Position numbers and translations under genes: made by a program. Under the pieces are notes generated by a model. The model worked only from the letters and a program-made list of their open reading frames with translations. It had not been told where the DNA came from and searched no databases. Shown here piece after piece: positions 37,280 to 45,135 of a stretch of 64,000 nucleotides of DNA. Position 1 is the first letter of the stretch, and the number at the start of each line of letters is the position of its first letter. Origin of the DNA: Planctomycetales bacterium 10988 (GTDB lineage Bacteria; Planctomycetota; Planctomycetia; Pirellulales; Pb10988); NCBI GenBank assembly GCA_009664345.1, contig CP043547.1, forward strand, positions 5,608,709 through 5,672,708, read 5' to 3'.

Positions 37280-37852
37280 ATGGCGGAAAACGAATCTCTA
37301 GACATAGGGAAACCCGGCGGCCAAGGTTGGAAATTAGTCCTTGATGCGATTAAGAAGCACAAGTCACCCTCTGAAGTTGGCAAGCACATTGCACGAAAGT
37401 TGCCGAAAGCCCTTAGCAAGGCCTTCCAAGATTTTGTAGAGAATGGTGTTTCCTTTCATGACTTCCTTGCAAACCGGAATGATAAGGAAGCTCTCACGCG
37501 ATTAGTTCAAAAGTGTCGTAGCCACACATACGCCAACCTGTTTGCGGAGGTAACAGCCATTTCCTCGGGTCGGTCGGATATGGAATTGATCGTTTCTTTT
37601 CAACAAGCAATTATCGAAAGGGTCGGCGACCAAATCAAACACGAAGTTCTAGGTATGGAATGGGAAAGCCTTCCGGATTTGAGAAAGCTTTTGCGAGAAG
37701 CTCTTGACTGTGTTCAACCTGACTTGGAATGGATTGCCAATAAGCTTGCTGAAGAGCCAAGGTGGAAACCTAGGGTGAAGCCAAGAAGAGGCCGGAACAA
37801 AGCCAAGGAACTAAAAGATCTGCTCGGCGTTTCATTGCTGGGAGGTAAATAG
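37280..37852 (+). CDS. Small helical partner of QatC-like protein
   Basis: 190 residues, ATG at 37280 with GGAAG about 10 bases upstream. A glycine-containing N-terminus (MAENESLDIGKPGGQGW) is followed by a helical body (VGKHIARKLPKALSKAFQDF, later FQQAIIERVGDQIKHEVLGM) and a very basic C-terminus (KPRVKPRRGRNKAKEL). The stop is 2 bases before the QatC-like start, so translation is coupled. In Qat systems a small helical protein (QatB) precedes QatC; size, position and glycine-rich front are similar, but I cannot align the two by eye. It could be the substrate or a nucleic-acid-binding partner of the QueC-like enzyme. Confidence 0.7.
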   Translation: MAENESLDIGKPGGQGWKLVLDAIKKHKSPSEVGKHIARKLPKALSKAFQDFVENGVSFHDFLANRNDKEALTRLVQKCRSHTYANLFAEVTAISSGRSDMELIVSFQQAIIERVGDQIKHEVLGMEWESLPDLRKLLREALDCVQPDLEWIANKLAEEPRWKPRVKPRRGRNKAKELKDLLGVSLLGGK

Positions 37853-37854
37853 AA

Positions 37855-39237
37855 ATGACTCCATTCGACATCACGTTTTCGAAACAAGGGGACCCAGAAT
37901 CAACCACTCTGACTGCTGGAAAAGATTTTCATTTGGACGTTGAACGAATTGAATCTTTCTCCCTCCGCCCTTTGCCTTCACCGATGCTTGATTTGCTCCG
38001 TATTGCAATGGCCGTCTACGTCGTAGATAGATTGGTTCGACGTGGGAAACATCAAAGCTGGTCGCGCGAAATCAGACTAACTGTCGGTCTCATTGAACCG
38101 AATCTATGGAATTCCGATGAGATTCGAGATCAGCTTCTCAACTGCCTTGAATTTCTCACCGACGACCATTGGGACATGTCTTTTCATTTGGATGATCGCC
38201 GAATGTCCCAAAAACAACGGACGTTCGAGATGTCTCAAGAACCATCGCGCATTTGCCTTTACAGCGGCGGACTTGATTCTGCTGCGGGGTTGGGAAGTCA
38301 GATTCTCAACGATTTGGAACGACCTACTTTTCCGGTCACGGTTTGGCATCAAGGTCTTCAGCGGCACAACGTAAGGAAGCAAATTAAACTGCTACATAAC
38401 AAGCTACCTGCTGCCAAGATAAGCTCGCTTATTTTCAAGGCTCACTTTTTGTGGAACTCGCAGGTGCGTGGGCGAGAAGAGTCGACTCAACGGAGCCGTG
38501 CGTTCCTGTTTATGGTTGCTGGAATTGTTTTCGCGTATCTCTGTGATTCGCCCGAAGTTGAAGTGTATGAATCAGGAGTGGGTGCCATCAACCTTCCGCT
38601 GATGGCTGGCATGACCGGAACTCGAACGACCCGAAGCACGCATCCAACTTTTTTGAGGCTTATTTCTGAGCTTGGGAGCCTCGTGGCTAATCAAACCATA
38701 TCCATCACGTTACCTTTTTGGAATCGCACAAAAGGTCAGATGGTTCGGTCGTTGTTGCAAAATGGTTTACAAGAGTTAGCAGTGGCAACGGTCTCCTGTG
38801 TATCGTACCCACTGAGAGAAAAACAATCCAAACAATGCGGATTTTGTCCTGCTTGCATCTTTCGACGACAAGCAATGATCGTAGCGGGTATCCCCGAAGC
38901 TTCGCATACTTACAAGTATGACCTCTTTGGTAATTCGGACGGTTCGGGGGATCACTCCGAGCAATTTGACTTTCTTAAAGCCTACCTAATGCAAGTATCT
39001 GAACTTGAGCATATCCAAGCAGGGAAGCCTCTACCAGAACGAATTCGAAGGCATTTGATTGGGACTGGAATTCTGAGCCTAGGCGAATCTTCAGAACAAT
39101 ACAATCGCCTGCTGAGAGAATACCGAGATGAATGGCAGAGTGTCATCAATTCGGCGAAGAGTTTTGGCCACCCGTGGCCGCATTGGATGGAGACGGGTAA
39201 AGGGGCCTTGGAAGGAGCTAACCGTGCTTCAGCTTGA
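37855..39237 (+). CDS. QueC-like PP-loop enzyme, QatC-like
   Basis: 460 residues; ATG at 37855 with GGGAGG about 10 bases upstream. The N-terminal 125 residues (LRPLPSPMLDLLRIAMAVYV, then DRLVRRGKHQSWSREIRLTV) are the extension that I associate with QatC of the Qat anti-phage system. From about 131 comes the ATP-pyrophosphatase PP-loop SGGLDS (137-142), and at the C-terminal side the zinc-binding cysteines of QueC (C315, C328, C331, C334 in CGFCPACIFRR). QueC makes preQ0 from carboxy-deazaguanine; QueC-like proteins in Qat and type IV CBASS are thought to make related deazaguanine or N-terminal amide linkages in immunity. The protein is about twice as long as housekeeping QueC, and no queCDE genes are nearby, so a defence role is favoured. 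It overlaps the next gene by 14 bases. Confidence 0.85.
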   Translation: MTPFDITFSKQGDPESTTLTAGKDFHLDVERIESFSLRPLPSPMLDLLRIAMAVYVVDRLVRRGKHQSWSREIRLTVGLIEPNLWNSDEIRDQLLNCLEFLTDDHWDMSFHLDDRRMSQKQRTFEMSQEPSRICLYSGGLDSAAGLGSQILNDLERPTFPVTVWHQGLQRHNVRKQIKLLHNKLPAAKISSLIFKAHFLWNSQVRGREESTQRSRAFLFMVAGIVFAYLCDSPEVEVYESGVGAINLPLMAGMTGTRTTRSTHPTFLRLISELGSLVANQTISITLPFWNRTKGQMVRSLLQNGLQELAVATVSCVSYPLREKQSKQCGFCPACIFRRQAMIVAGIPEASHTYKYDLFGNSDGSGDHSEQFDFLKAYLMQVSELEHIQAGKPLPERIRRHLIGTGILSLGESSEQYNRLLREYRDEWQSVINSAKSFGHPWPHWMETGKGALEGANRASA

Positions 39238-40444
39238 GTCAATTGATCCCCGATCATTCGGCAAGCGTATCGTAGAGGCGAGAAAGGCCCGTGGTGTTAC
39301 CCAGAAGGAGGTGGCAGAGTTTCTCGGATGTAGTCGGCCAACGTACATCGCCATCGAGAAGGGTGAACGCCCTCTCAACCCCGACGAAGTGCGCAAAATA
39401 GCTTCTTTCTTGGGGCAGCGGGTTCATGAGCTTGTTCGCCCAGCAGAACCTGTAGTTGATTTGCAGCCGCATCTTCGAGCGGTTGTAGGGAAAATAAGGG
39501 CCGCCGATGAACAGCAGCTGTACGCTGGAATTGATGAACTTCAGCGTTTTGCCGAAGACTATCGAGAGCTAGAACGTCTGGCGAATGCTCAGCTTCCATA
39601 CAACTATCCTCCGACGGTTGAATTGGGCGGCCGCATTGATCCGGCTCAACTGGCAGAATCCATCTCGGTGAGAGAGCGGCAGCGTCTGGGACTTGGGGAC
39701 CAGCCAGTAAGCAATTTGAGAAGCCTGTTGGAGCTAGATGTCGGCCTGAGGATTTTCTACGGCGTATTACCCTCAAACATTGCTGGAATGTATGCCTACA
39801 CGACCGACTTAGGTTGTTGTATTCTCATTAATCGGAACCACCCTGCCGAAAAACGAAGAGCCTCCATGCTTCATGAGTACGGTCACCTTATCGTCGATCG
39901 CTATCAACCGGGCATTGACTACCTGACCTTTCCCGGGAGAAAACCAGCCAACGAGAGATTCGCGGAACAATTCTCCCTATGTTTTCTAATGCCCACAAGT
40001 TCCGTTCACAAACGATTTCAGGAAATTGTCACTACGACTGGCGATTTTCAAGTCGGTGACCTTTGCCGTCTTAGTCACTTTTATTTTGTTTCCGTCGAAG
40101 CGATGGCGCTTCGCCTCGAACAATTAGGACTGATGCCCAGAGGGACTTGGCAAGCGTTGATGGAGTCGGAACTCGCTCCGAGGAAAGCCCAAGAAATGCT
40201 GGAGTTACCATCGCAACCAATTTCCAGTGACCCGTTTTCCAAGCGATATACGTTTCTCGCCGTTCAAGTTTTTGAACAAGCCAAAATAAGTCAGGGACAG
40301 TTAGCACGATTTCTTCGTTGTGATCCTCTATCGGCCAGAGAAATCGTCGCAGAGTGCCGTGCCAGCCTACAGATTGAAGAAAGTGGAGTATCGAGACAAC
40401 TCGAGCTTCCATTTGACAGATCATTGCTCGATGACCAGCGATAA
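39224..40444 (+). CDS. XRE HTH - ImmA/IrrE metallopeptidase protein
   Basis: The GTG at 39224 has a strong AAGGAG seven bases upstream and overlaps the previous stop by 14 bases; the product has 406 residues. Residues about 10-70 are an XRE helix-turn-helix (RIVEARKARGVTQKEVAEFL, then GCSRPTYIAIEKGERPL). Residues about 190-280 hold the ImmA/IrrE-type zinc site MLHEYGHLIVDR, with a following FAEQFSLCFLMP stretch. Such XRE-ImmA fusions regulate mobile elements and toxin-antitoxin pairs by cleaving or releasing a repressor, and frequently pair with PIN proteins. It probably represses this operon and controls the PIN gene 17 bases downstream. The C-terminal 120 residues are helical and may bind the toxin. 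Confidence 0.9.
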   Translation: MLQLESIDPRSFGKRIVEARKARGVTQKEVAEFLGCSRPTYIAIEKGERPLNPDEVRKIASFLGQRVHELVRPAEPVVDLQPHLRAVVGKIRAADEQQLYAGIDELQRFAEDYRELERLANAQLPYNYPPTVELGGRIDPAQLAESISVRERQRLGLGDQPVSNLRSLLELDVGLRIFYGVLPSNIAGMYAYTTDLGCCILINRNHPAEKRRASMLHEYGHLIVDRYQPGIDYLTFPGRKPANERFAEQFSLCFLMPTSSVHKRFQEIVTTTGDFQVGDLCRLSHFYFVSVEAMALRLEQLGLMPRGTWQALMESELAPRKAQEMLELPSQPISSDPFSKRYTFLAVQVFEQAKISQGQLARFLRCDPLSAREIVAECRASLQIEESGVSRQLELPFDRSLLDDQR

Positions 40445-40461
40445 AAGGAGGTATCTGGGCA

Positions 40462-41031
40462 ATGAAGAATATCGTGGTGGATGCTTGCTGTTTGATCAAT
40501 CTGGTCGCGGCAGGACATATTCTTCCAAACCCATCGAGCACTTCGAAGCCGAAGACGAAATGGTTTCCTGACAAGCTTCATGTGTCGGCAACGGTGATGA
40601 GGGAAGCCCTTTATGTTAAGCAGGCCGATCTAGATGATCCGACAAAGTTGGTTAAGAGCGAAATCGATCTCTCGAAGCTCATTCAGCAAAAGATCCTTCA
40701 TGGCTGTGATATTGAAGGAATGCATGAGTCCCGCTTGTTTGTGGAGTGTGCCGCTAACCTCGACGATGGAGAAGCCGCCTCTCTGGCGATCGCAAAGAGC
40801 CGGTCCTGGACGCTTGCCACGGATGACCGACTGGCCGCAAAATTTGCCACAAGCATGGAGGTTGGGGTATTGAATACGGCTCAGCTAGTAAAAATGTGGG
40901 CACTTCATTCCTTGGCAAGTGAAGCGGTGATTGAGGAAGCACTTAAGAATATCCAGACTTACGCGAAATTTGTTCCACGCGAACAATCAAAAGGATATGA
41001 TTGGTGGGGCAAGCACACCCCTAATGTTTGA
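40462..41031 (+). CDS. PIN-domain ribonuclease, putative effector/toxin
   Basis: 189 residues with AAAGGAGGT about 12 bases before the ATG. PIN signatures: NIVVDACCLINL at the start (first Asp), LDDGEAASLAIA in the middle (acidic cluster) and TLATDDRLAAKFA (last Asp). The first half has an inserted segment compared with short VapC toxins, and the C-terminal 40 residues are basic and helical (SKGYDWWGKH). PIN genes following an XRE-ImmA protein are a known toxin-antitoxin layout. Here the pair is embedded behind a QatC-like gene, so the PIN protein is the likely effector. The activity would be RNA cleavage; target unknown. Confidence 0.85.
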   Translation: MKNIVVDACCLINLVAAGHILPNPSSTSKPKTKWFPDKLHVSATVMREALYVKQADLDDPTKLVKSEIDLSKLIQQKILHGCDIEGMHESRLFVECAANLDDGEAASLAIAKSRSWTLATDDRLAAKFATSMEVGVLNTAQLVKMWALHSLASEAVIEEALKNIQTYAKFVPREQSKGYDWWGKHTPNV

Positions 41032-41457
41032 GCGCCAAGTGAGCAGGGAAAGTGCTGAAGAGCCTTATGACCGATCTATTTGGTTTTCCTCCCTCCAGAA
41101 CACCACATTTGCAATTACATCGCATCATTTGAGATATCCTACGAGCTGATAGAAATGGTTCCAAGATCGGCATTCCCATCCCAAGTGAACAATACACTTT
41201 TCTCAAAGTTTTGTCCTACAGTATAAATTTCAAGGGGACGATACACCATCTCTCTACCTTCAAAGCGTCGGTTAGATAGCCCCGACATGGACAGTATTAT
41301 CTCGAATCCGCATATCCAGAATCCCATTCCGGTTAAGTGTCCAGATGAGTTAGTTATCGTTCGCAGAGAAAGACCGAAAGTGCCTTCAAAATGATAGCCC
41401 TTTGATTTACATATGTAGAGCCCTTTCCCCTCAAGAAAATCGGCTCCTAAAAACAAT
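41032..41457. other. Spacer between PIN gene and IS1595 element
   Basis: 426 bases without a convincing gene. A minus-strand frame at 41139-41456 (105 residues) has no recognisable motif and no strong ribosome site. The right end contains the left copy of the IS target duplication (AAACAAT, 41451-41457). Confidence 0.45.
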
Positions 41458-42203
41458 GGGGCTTAGGACGCCCAGGGGTGATTGAGGTAGACTTCACCCT
41501 AGGAAACAAGGCAAAAATCGCTATTACAAAAATTCACGAATCCGAGAGGCAAAATTCCGGCAGTTGCTCAAAGCCTTTGCCATGGATTTCACCGCCACCG
41601 ATACCGCCGAGCTGACAGGCCTTTCTATCCGTCGAGTCAATGATATTTATCTGCCGATTCGAAGGCGAATCGCTCAGGACTGTGAGCGAAGCTCTCCCCT
41701 TCAAGGAGAGGTCGAAGTCGATGAATCTTACTTTGGCCCCATACGCATTCGCGGTAAGCGAGGTCGTGGGGCAGGAGGCAAAACGATCGTCTTCGGCATT
41801 TTCAAACGCAACGGCCACGTCTACACCGAGATCGTGCCCGACGCCAAGAAACCACGCTTTTAAAGGCAATTCGTGGGCAAGTCAGCCTGGAAACGATCCT
41901 TCATTCCGACGGCTGGCGAGGCTACAATGGCCTGGTGGATGTCGGCTATCAAAAGCACCTTCGCGTCCGTCATGGCGAGAATGAATTTGCCAATCCGAGC
42001 TCGCACATTAACGGGATCGAATCCTTTTGGAGCTTTGCCAAACGCCGCTTGATCAAGTTTAACGGAGTCCCTCAACATACTTTTTATTTACACTTGAAGG
42101 AAACCGAGTTTCGTTTTAACAAACGCCGTGATAATGTTTATAAAGTCCTTCTAAAAATACTACGAAAACATCCCCTTTGACAACCTGGGCGTCCTAAGAC
42201 CCC
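41458..42203 (+). mobile_element. IS1595-family insertion sequence, frameshifted
   Basis: The terminal inverted repeats match: GGGGCTTAGGACGCCCAGG at 41458-41476 and its complement (one extra T) at 42184-42203. A 7-base target duplication AAACAAT flanks the element (41451-41457 and 42204-42210), so the insertion is recent on this scale. The size (746 bases) and the transposase type fit short IS1595-family members. Confidence 0.92.
41564..42180 (+). pseudogene. IS1595-type transposase, one frameshift
   Basis: Recognisable homology begins near 41520 without an ATG (RKQGKNRYYKNSRIREAKFR). The first frame carries the helix-turn-helix (TELTGLSIRR-like region) and the DDE start VEVDESYFGPIRIRGKRGRG, typical of ISXO2-like/IS1595 transposases, and stops at 41861. 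Coding continues one base earlier in another frame: LLKAIRGQVSLETILHSDGW, then YQKHLRVRHGENEFANPSSH and NGIESFWSFAKRRLIKF. The shift lies near CGCTTTTAAAGG. A programmed -1 shift is possible in this family, but a simple indel is also plausible. The element is probably immobile unless the shift is used. Confidence 0.85.
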
Positions 42204-42207
42204 AAAC

Positions 42208-42288
42208 AATACAGCGACAACGAAGGATTCAAACGATGGCTCGCCGACACCGTCTTCGGCCTCACCTTTGAGGAGGGCGCGGCGTGAT
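42208..42288 (+). pseudogene. C-terminal fragment resembling a type I restriction R subunit
   Basis: Directly right of the IS, one frame reads QYSDNEGFKRWLADTVFGLTFEEGAA and a stop. This short helical end resembles the last residues of some HsdR-type restriction helicases (FKRWL-DTVF-LT). Nothing of the rest of such a gene is visible to the left of the IS, so a deletion beside the insertion is likely. The evidence is one short match from memory. Confidence 0.3.
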
Positions 42289-42369
42289 GGTGTCTAGGGG
42301 CAACTTGTTTCGTCTTCCTCTTTGTTCCCGTTGATAGTGCTTATTCCCTAACTTCAAAGGAGTGTTTTC

Positions 42370-43323
42370 ATGAGTGACACACAATCGACTGCCAAGTTGC
42401 CGAACCAGCTTATCTGGCTTGCTGATGCTCCACTGTTCGTCGACTCGCATCAGATCGACTGTTTCTTTGATGCCGTCGTCCAACCGTCATCTAAAGTCGT
42501 CAAATGGCTGAGCAGTAGAGATGACGGAAGTAAAGTCGCACTATCCGCTAAAGGAAAAGGTGGAGGTAAACTTGACGTTTCTAGTGCTCTGGGACCGTTA
42601 GGCAAATTCTTCCCTGGCCTCGGAGAGATTTCTGCTGAGATAGAAGGAAGTGGAAGAGGAGATCTCACAAGTAACAATCATTCGGCAACAGAGTACGCCC
42701 CGATACAGAGTCCCCAACGCCAACTACTTGGTCTGACCCTGCATTATTTAGCCAATCAATCAGAGCGGGTATTCCTGATCGACGATCCGGCAGATGAAAG
42801 TTGGCGTACAAAAGACGTTCTAACAGACGTGCCTCGTGCTTTAGTCTTTCTTGAGCTTCACGGCACGGAATCGAATCAACAATCCGAAGAACACTTCGGC
42901 ACAATGTTGATTCCAACCGCAGCTGAGTTCGATGACGGCGTTGTTGTTCCCATCTATCCAGAGCTTACCCGAGCGTCAGGCGAGAAGCCTCCCAAGTATC
43001 CTGAGACAGGCTCGGCAGTAAAACTGTTGAACGACAGACGCGAATACTGGAAGTGGTTCAGTAAGGAGTTTAGTGCGGATCAGGCTATGCGAGCCATCGA
43101 ACGGGCGGCTTCGCAGCACGGACGCATTCGATGGATTGACTTTCGCGTCCCAATCACAAATCAGGGTGACACCTTGCATCTCCATGTTGTTCCGGCTGCA
43201 AAGTACGACACGGGTGTCTTCGCGTACAATTTCGTCAAACGAGGATTCAAGCATGGTCTTCGCTTGGTTGGTACGTTGAAGTCAGAGCCGGATATGAATG
43301 TACTTGCCATCTATGAGCGCTGA
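42370..43323 (+). CDS. Unknown first protein of the DpdA-like operon
   Basis: 317 residues; ATG at 42370 with AAAGGAG about 10 bases upstream. No known motif. After a short N-terminal segment (PNQLIWLADAPLFVDSHQID) there is a glycine/lysine-rich stretch (SAKGKGGGKLDV), followed by an alpha/beta body containing FLELHGTESNQQSEEHFGTM and GRIRWIDFRVPITNQGDTLH. It ends in a beta-rich portion (HVVPAAKYDTGVFAYNFVKR). No signal peptide or membrane helix is seen. It is 26 bases before the DpdA-like gene and co-directional with helicase and nuclease genes, so it is probably a dedicated component of that system. Confidence 0.75.
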   Translation: MSDTQSTAKLPNQLIWLADAPLFVDSHQIDCFFDAVVQPSSKVVKWLSSRDDGSKVALSAKGKGGGKLDVSSALGPLGKFFPGLGEISAEIEGSGRGDLTSNNHSATEYAPIQSPQRQLLGLTLHYLANQSERVFLIDDPADESWRTKDVLTDVPRALVFLELHGTESNQQSEEHFGTMLIPTAAEFDDGVVVPIYPELTRASGEKPPKYPETGSAVKLLNDRREYWKWFSKEFSADQAMRAIERAASQHGRIRWIDFRVPITNQGDTLHLHVVPAAKYDTGVFAYNFVKRGFKHGLRLVGTLKSEPDMNVLAIYER

Positions 43324-43349
43324 TTATTTGTCGCCGTCAAATCAAAAGG

Positions 43350-45122
43350 GTGTGTTATGAAAAAGGAAGCCAATACTTGGTAGGATTCACCGAACAGAAA
43401 TCAAAGCGACAACTCGTCGTGTTGGGTTGCTCAGACCGCAAACTGGAGGTCGATGGCACGTTGCCAGCGGTCTCTATGTACGACGGCCCTATGTACCGCG
43501 TGTTGAGAAACTACCTGCGAGATCATCACTGGCCGAACAGTCTTTCAATCGCAGTGCTTTCAGCGAAGTACGGGCTCATCGGAGGGATTTCTCCTATTGA
43601 GTCCTACAACCAACGCCTGACGGCCGATCGCGCCCGAGAGTTGTCTGGCAACGTGACGGAAACGCTCCTGAGTTGGGGGATGAGCCACAATCGCGTGGAT
43701 TTTGTTCTCGGCAAAGATTATGCCGCTATTATCGACGAACCGGCTCTGAGAACATTTTACAAATCTTGCGAAGTTGTTCCTGGCGGAATCGGTCTGAAAC
43801 AACAGCAGTTCCGGGATCTGCTTTACTCTGCCAGTCGTCAGTCACCGCGCCGAGGCGATCGGAAACTCACGCCTAAGACTCGACCACTATATTTTTTGCC
43901 GGACTGGGACGATTTTATCGACGAGAGTTATGACTATGAGAACGATCAGTTTTCGTCGCCAACACGAGCAGATCGTCATGAGAAGCATACGATCCAACTG
44001 ATGCGTCCAAAACGAATGTGCGACGGTGTTCTGGTCAGTCTCGCACAAAACCTTGGAACCAAAGGCTTGCTAAAGCGAGTTGACGCAACTGATACGGAAT
44101 CACTGCGTCCCAAATCCGTCAAATCGCACTTCGGCTTGACAGAAAACCAGTGGGGGTTCGGTGACTGCGGCGCGTTCTCTTATGTTGCTGAGCCGGAGCC
44201 AACAATTAGCGTAGAGCAAGCAGTTGCACTCTATGATTTATACGACTTTGATCTAGGTGCGAGTGTCGACCACATACCGGTTGCAGCCCTGCCGGGCGAA
44301 AATGGCATGGTTGCACAGTCCGAATACAAGCGCCGGCGTCGTATTTCCCTGACCAGAAGTAACGCTGCGGACTTCATCTCAGAACACTCCCGTCGGAAGG
44401 CTCGTTTCACACCGATTGGTGTCATTCAGGGACTCGGAGCCAAGAGTTACGCCAACCAAATTGGCGATTATCTTGAAATGGGCTATGACCACATCGCGCT
44501 CGGCGGATTAGTTCCTCGGAAAGACTCTGATATTGAAGCAATCGTCAAAGCGGTTCACAAAGAGCTGAAACGACACAAACAGCATCCGTGGGTGCATCTT
44601 CTGGGCGTGTTTCGTCCTCGATTGCAGGAACTGTTTCGCGAGTTAGGAATCGCGAGTTTCGACAGCGCGACCTATTTCAGGAAAGCGTGGTTGCGATCGG
44701 ACCAGAACTACTTGGGCAGGAATGGTGAATGGTATGCGGCAATTAGGGTGCCACCGTCTGGTGATCCCCGAGTACTGAAGCGGCTCAAGCAGTCGAACGT
44801 GAGCCACTGCAAGATCCAGCGTCTCGAAGACGCGTCGCTGTGTGGACTCCGAGATTATGCTCGTGGAGCAGCAGCAATCGACGACGTGTTGGCTGTGGTG
44901 ATGGAATATGACCGACTGCTCGCGAGGGCGGAAGATCTGGATTCACGTTTGCTTGACTCATACCGAAGAACATTGTTGGCAAAACCGTGGACGAGTTGCG
45001 AGTGTCCAATGTGTAAGAAGCTCGGGATCGACGTGCTGATCTTTCGGGGCAAAAATCGGAACAAAAGTCGAGGTGCCCACAACACGTTGATGCTCTACCA
45101 CATGTTGGGTACACGGAAATAA
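43350..45122 (+). CDS. dpdA-like: DpdA-like 7-deazaguanine transglycosylase with N-terminal DUF6884-like domain
   Basis: 590 residues from a GTG at 43350; the site AAAAGG lies directly before it, so a slightly different start is possible. Residues about 18-165 match the DUF6884 pattern (VVLGCSDRKLEVDGTLPAVS, then LSIAVLSAKYGLIGGISPIE). Residues about 190-590 resemble the TIM barrel of tRNA-guanine transglycosylases, with a substrate Asp in GASVDHIPVA, the loop GYDHIALGGLVPRKD and a C-terminal CECPMCKKLG cysteine pair. In the dpd clusters known from genomic islands and phages, DpdA inserts preQ0 into DNA. The following helicase and nuclease genes match a restriction role against unmodified DNA. 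Assignment as DpdA rather than a queuine TGT rests on the DUF6884-like N-terminus and on the neighbours. Confidence 0.78.
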   Translation: MCYEKGSQYLVGFTEQKSKRQLVVLGCSDRKLEVDGTLPAVSMYDGPMYRVLRNYLRDHHWPNSLSIAVLSAKYGLIGGISPIESYNQRLTADRARELSGNVTETLLSWGMSHNRVDFVLGKDYAAIIDEPALRTFYKSCEVVPGGIGLKQQQFRDLLYSASRQSPRRGDRKLTPKTRPLYFLPDWDDFIDESYDYENDQFSSPTRADRHEKHTIQLMRPKRMCDGVLVSLAQNLGTKGLLKRVDATDTESLRPKSVKSHFGLTENQWGFGDCGAFSYVAEPEPTISVEQAVALYDLYDFDLGASVDHIPVAALPGENGMVAQSEYKRRRRISLTRSNAADFISEHSRRKARFTPIGVIQGLGAKSYANQIGDYLEMGYDHIALGGLVPRKDSDIEAIVKAVHKELKRHKQHPWVHLLGVFRPRLQELFRELGIASFDSATYFRKAWLRSDQNYLGRNGEWYAAIRVPPSGDPRVLKRLKQSNVSHCKIQRLEDASLCGLRDYARGAAAIDDVLAVVMEYDRLLARAEDLDSRLLDSYRRTLLAKPWTSCECPMCKKLGIDVLIFRGKNRNKSRGAHNTLMLYHMLGTRK

Positions 45123-45135
45123 TAAGGCTTGAACA

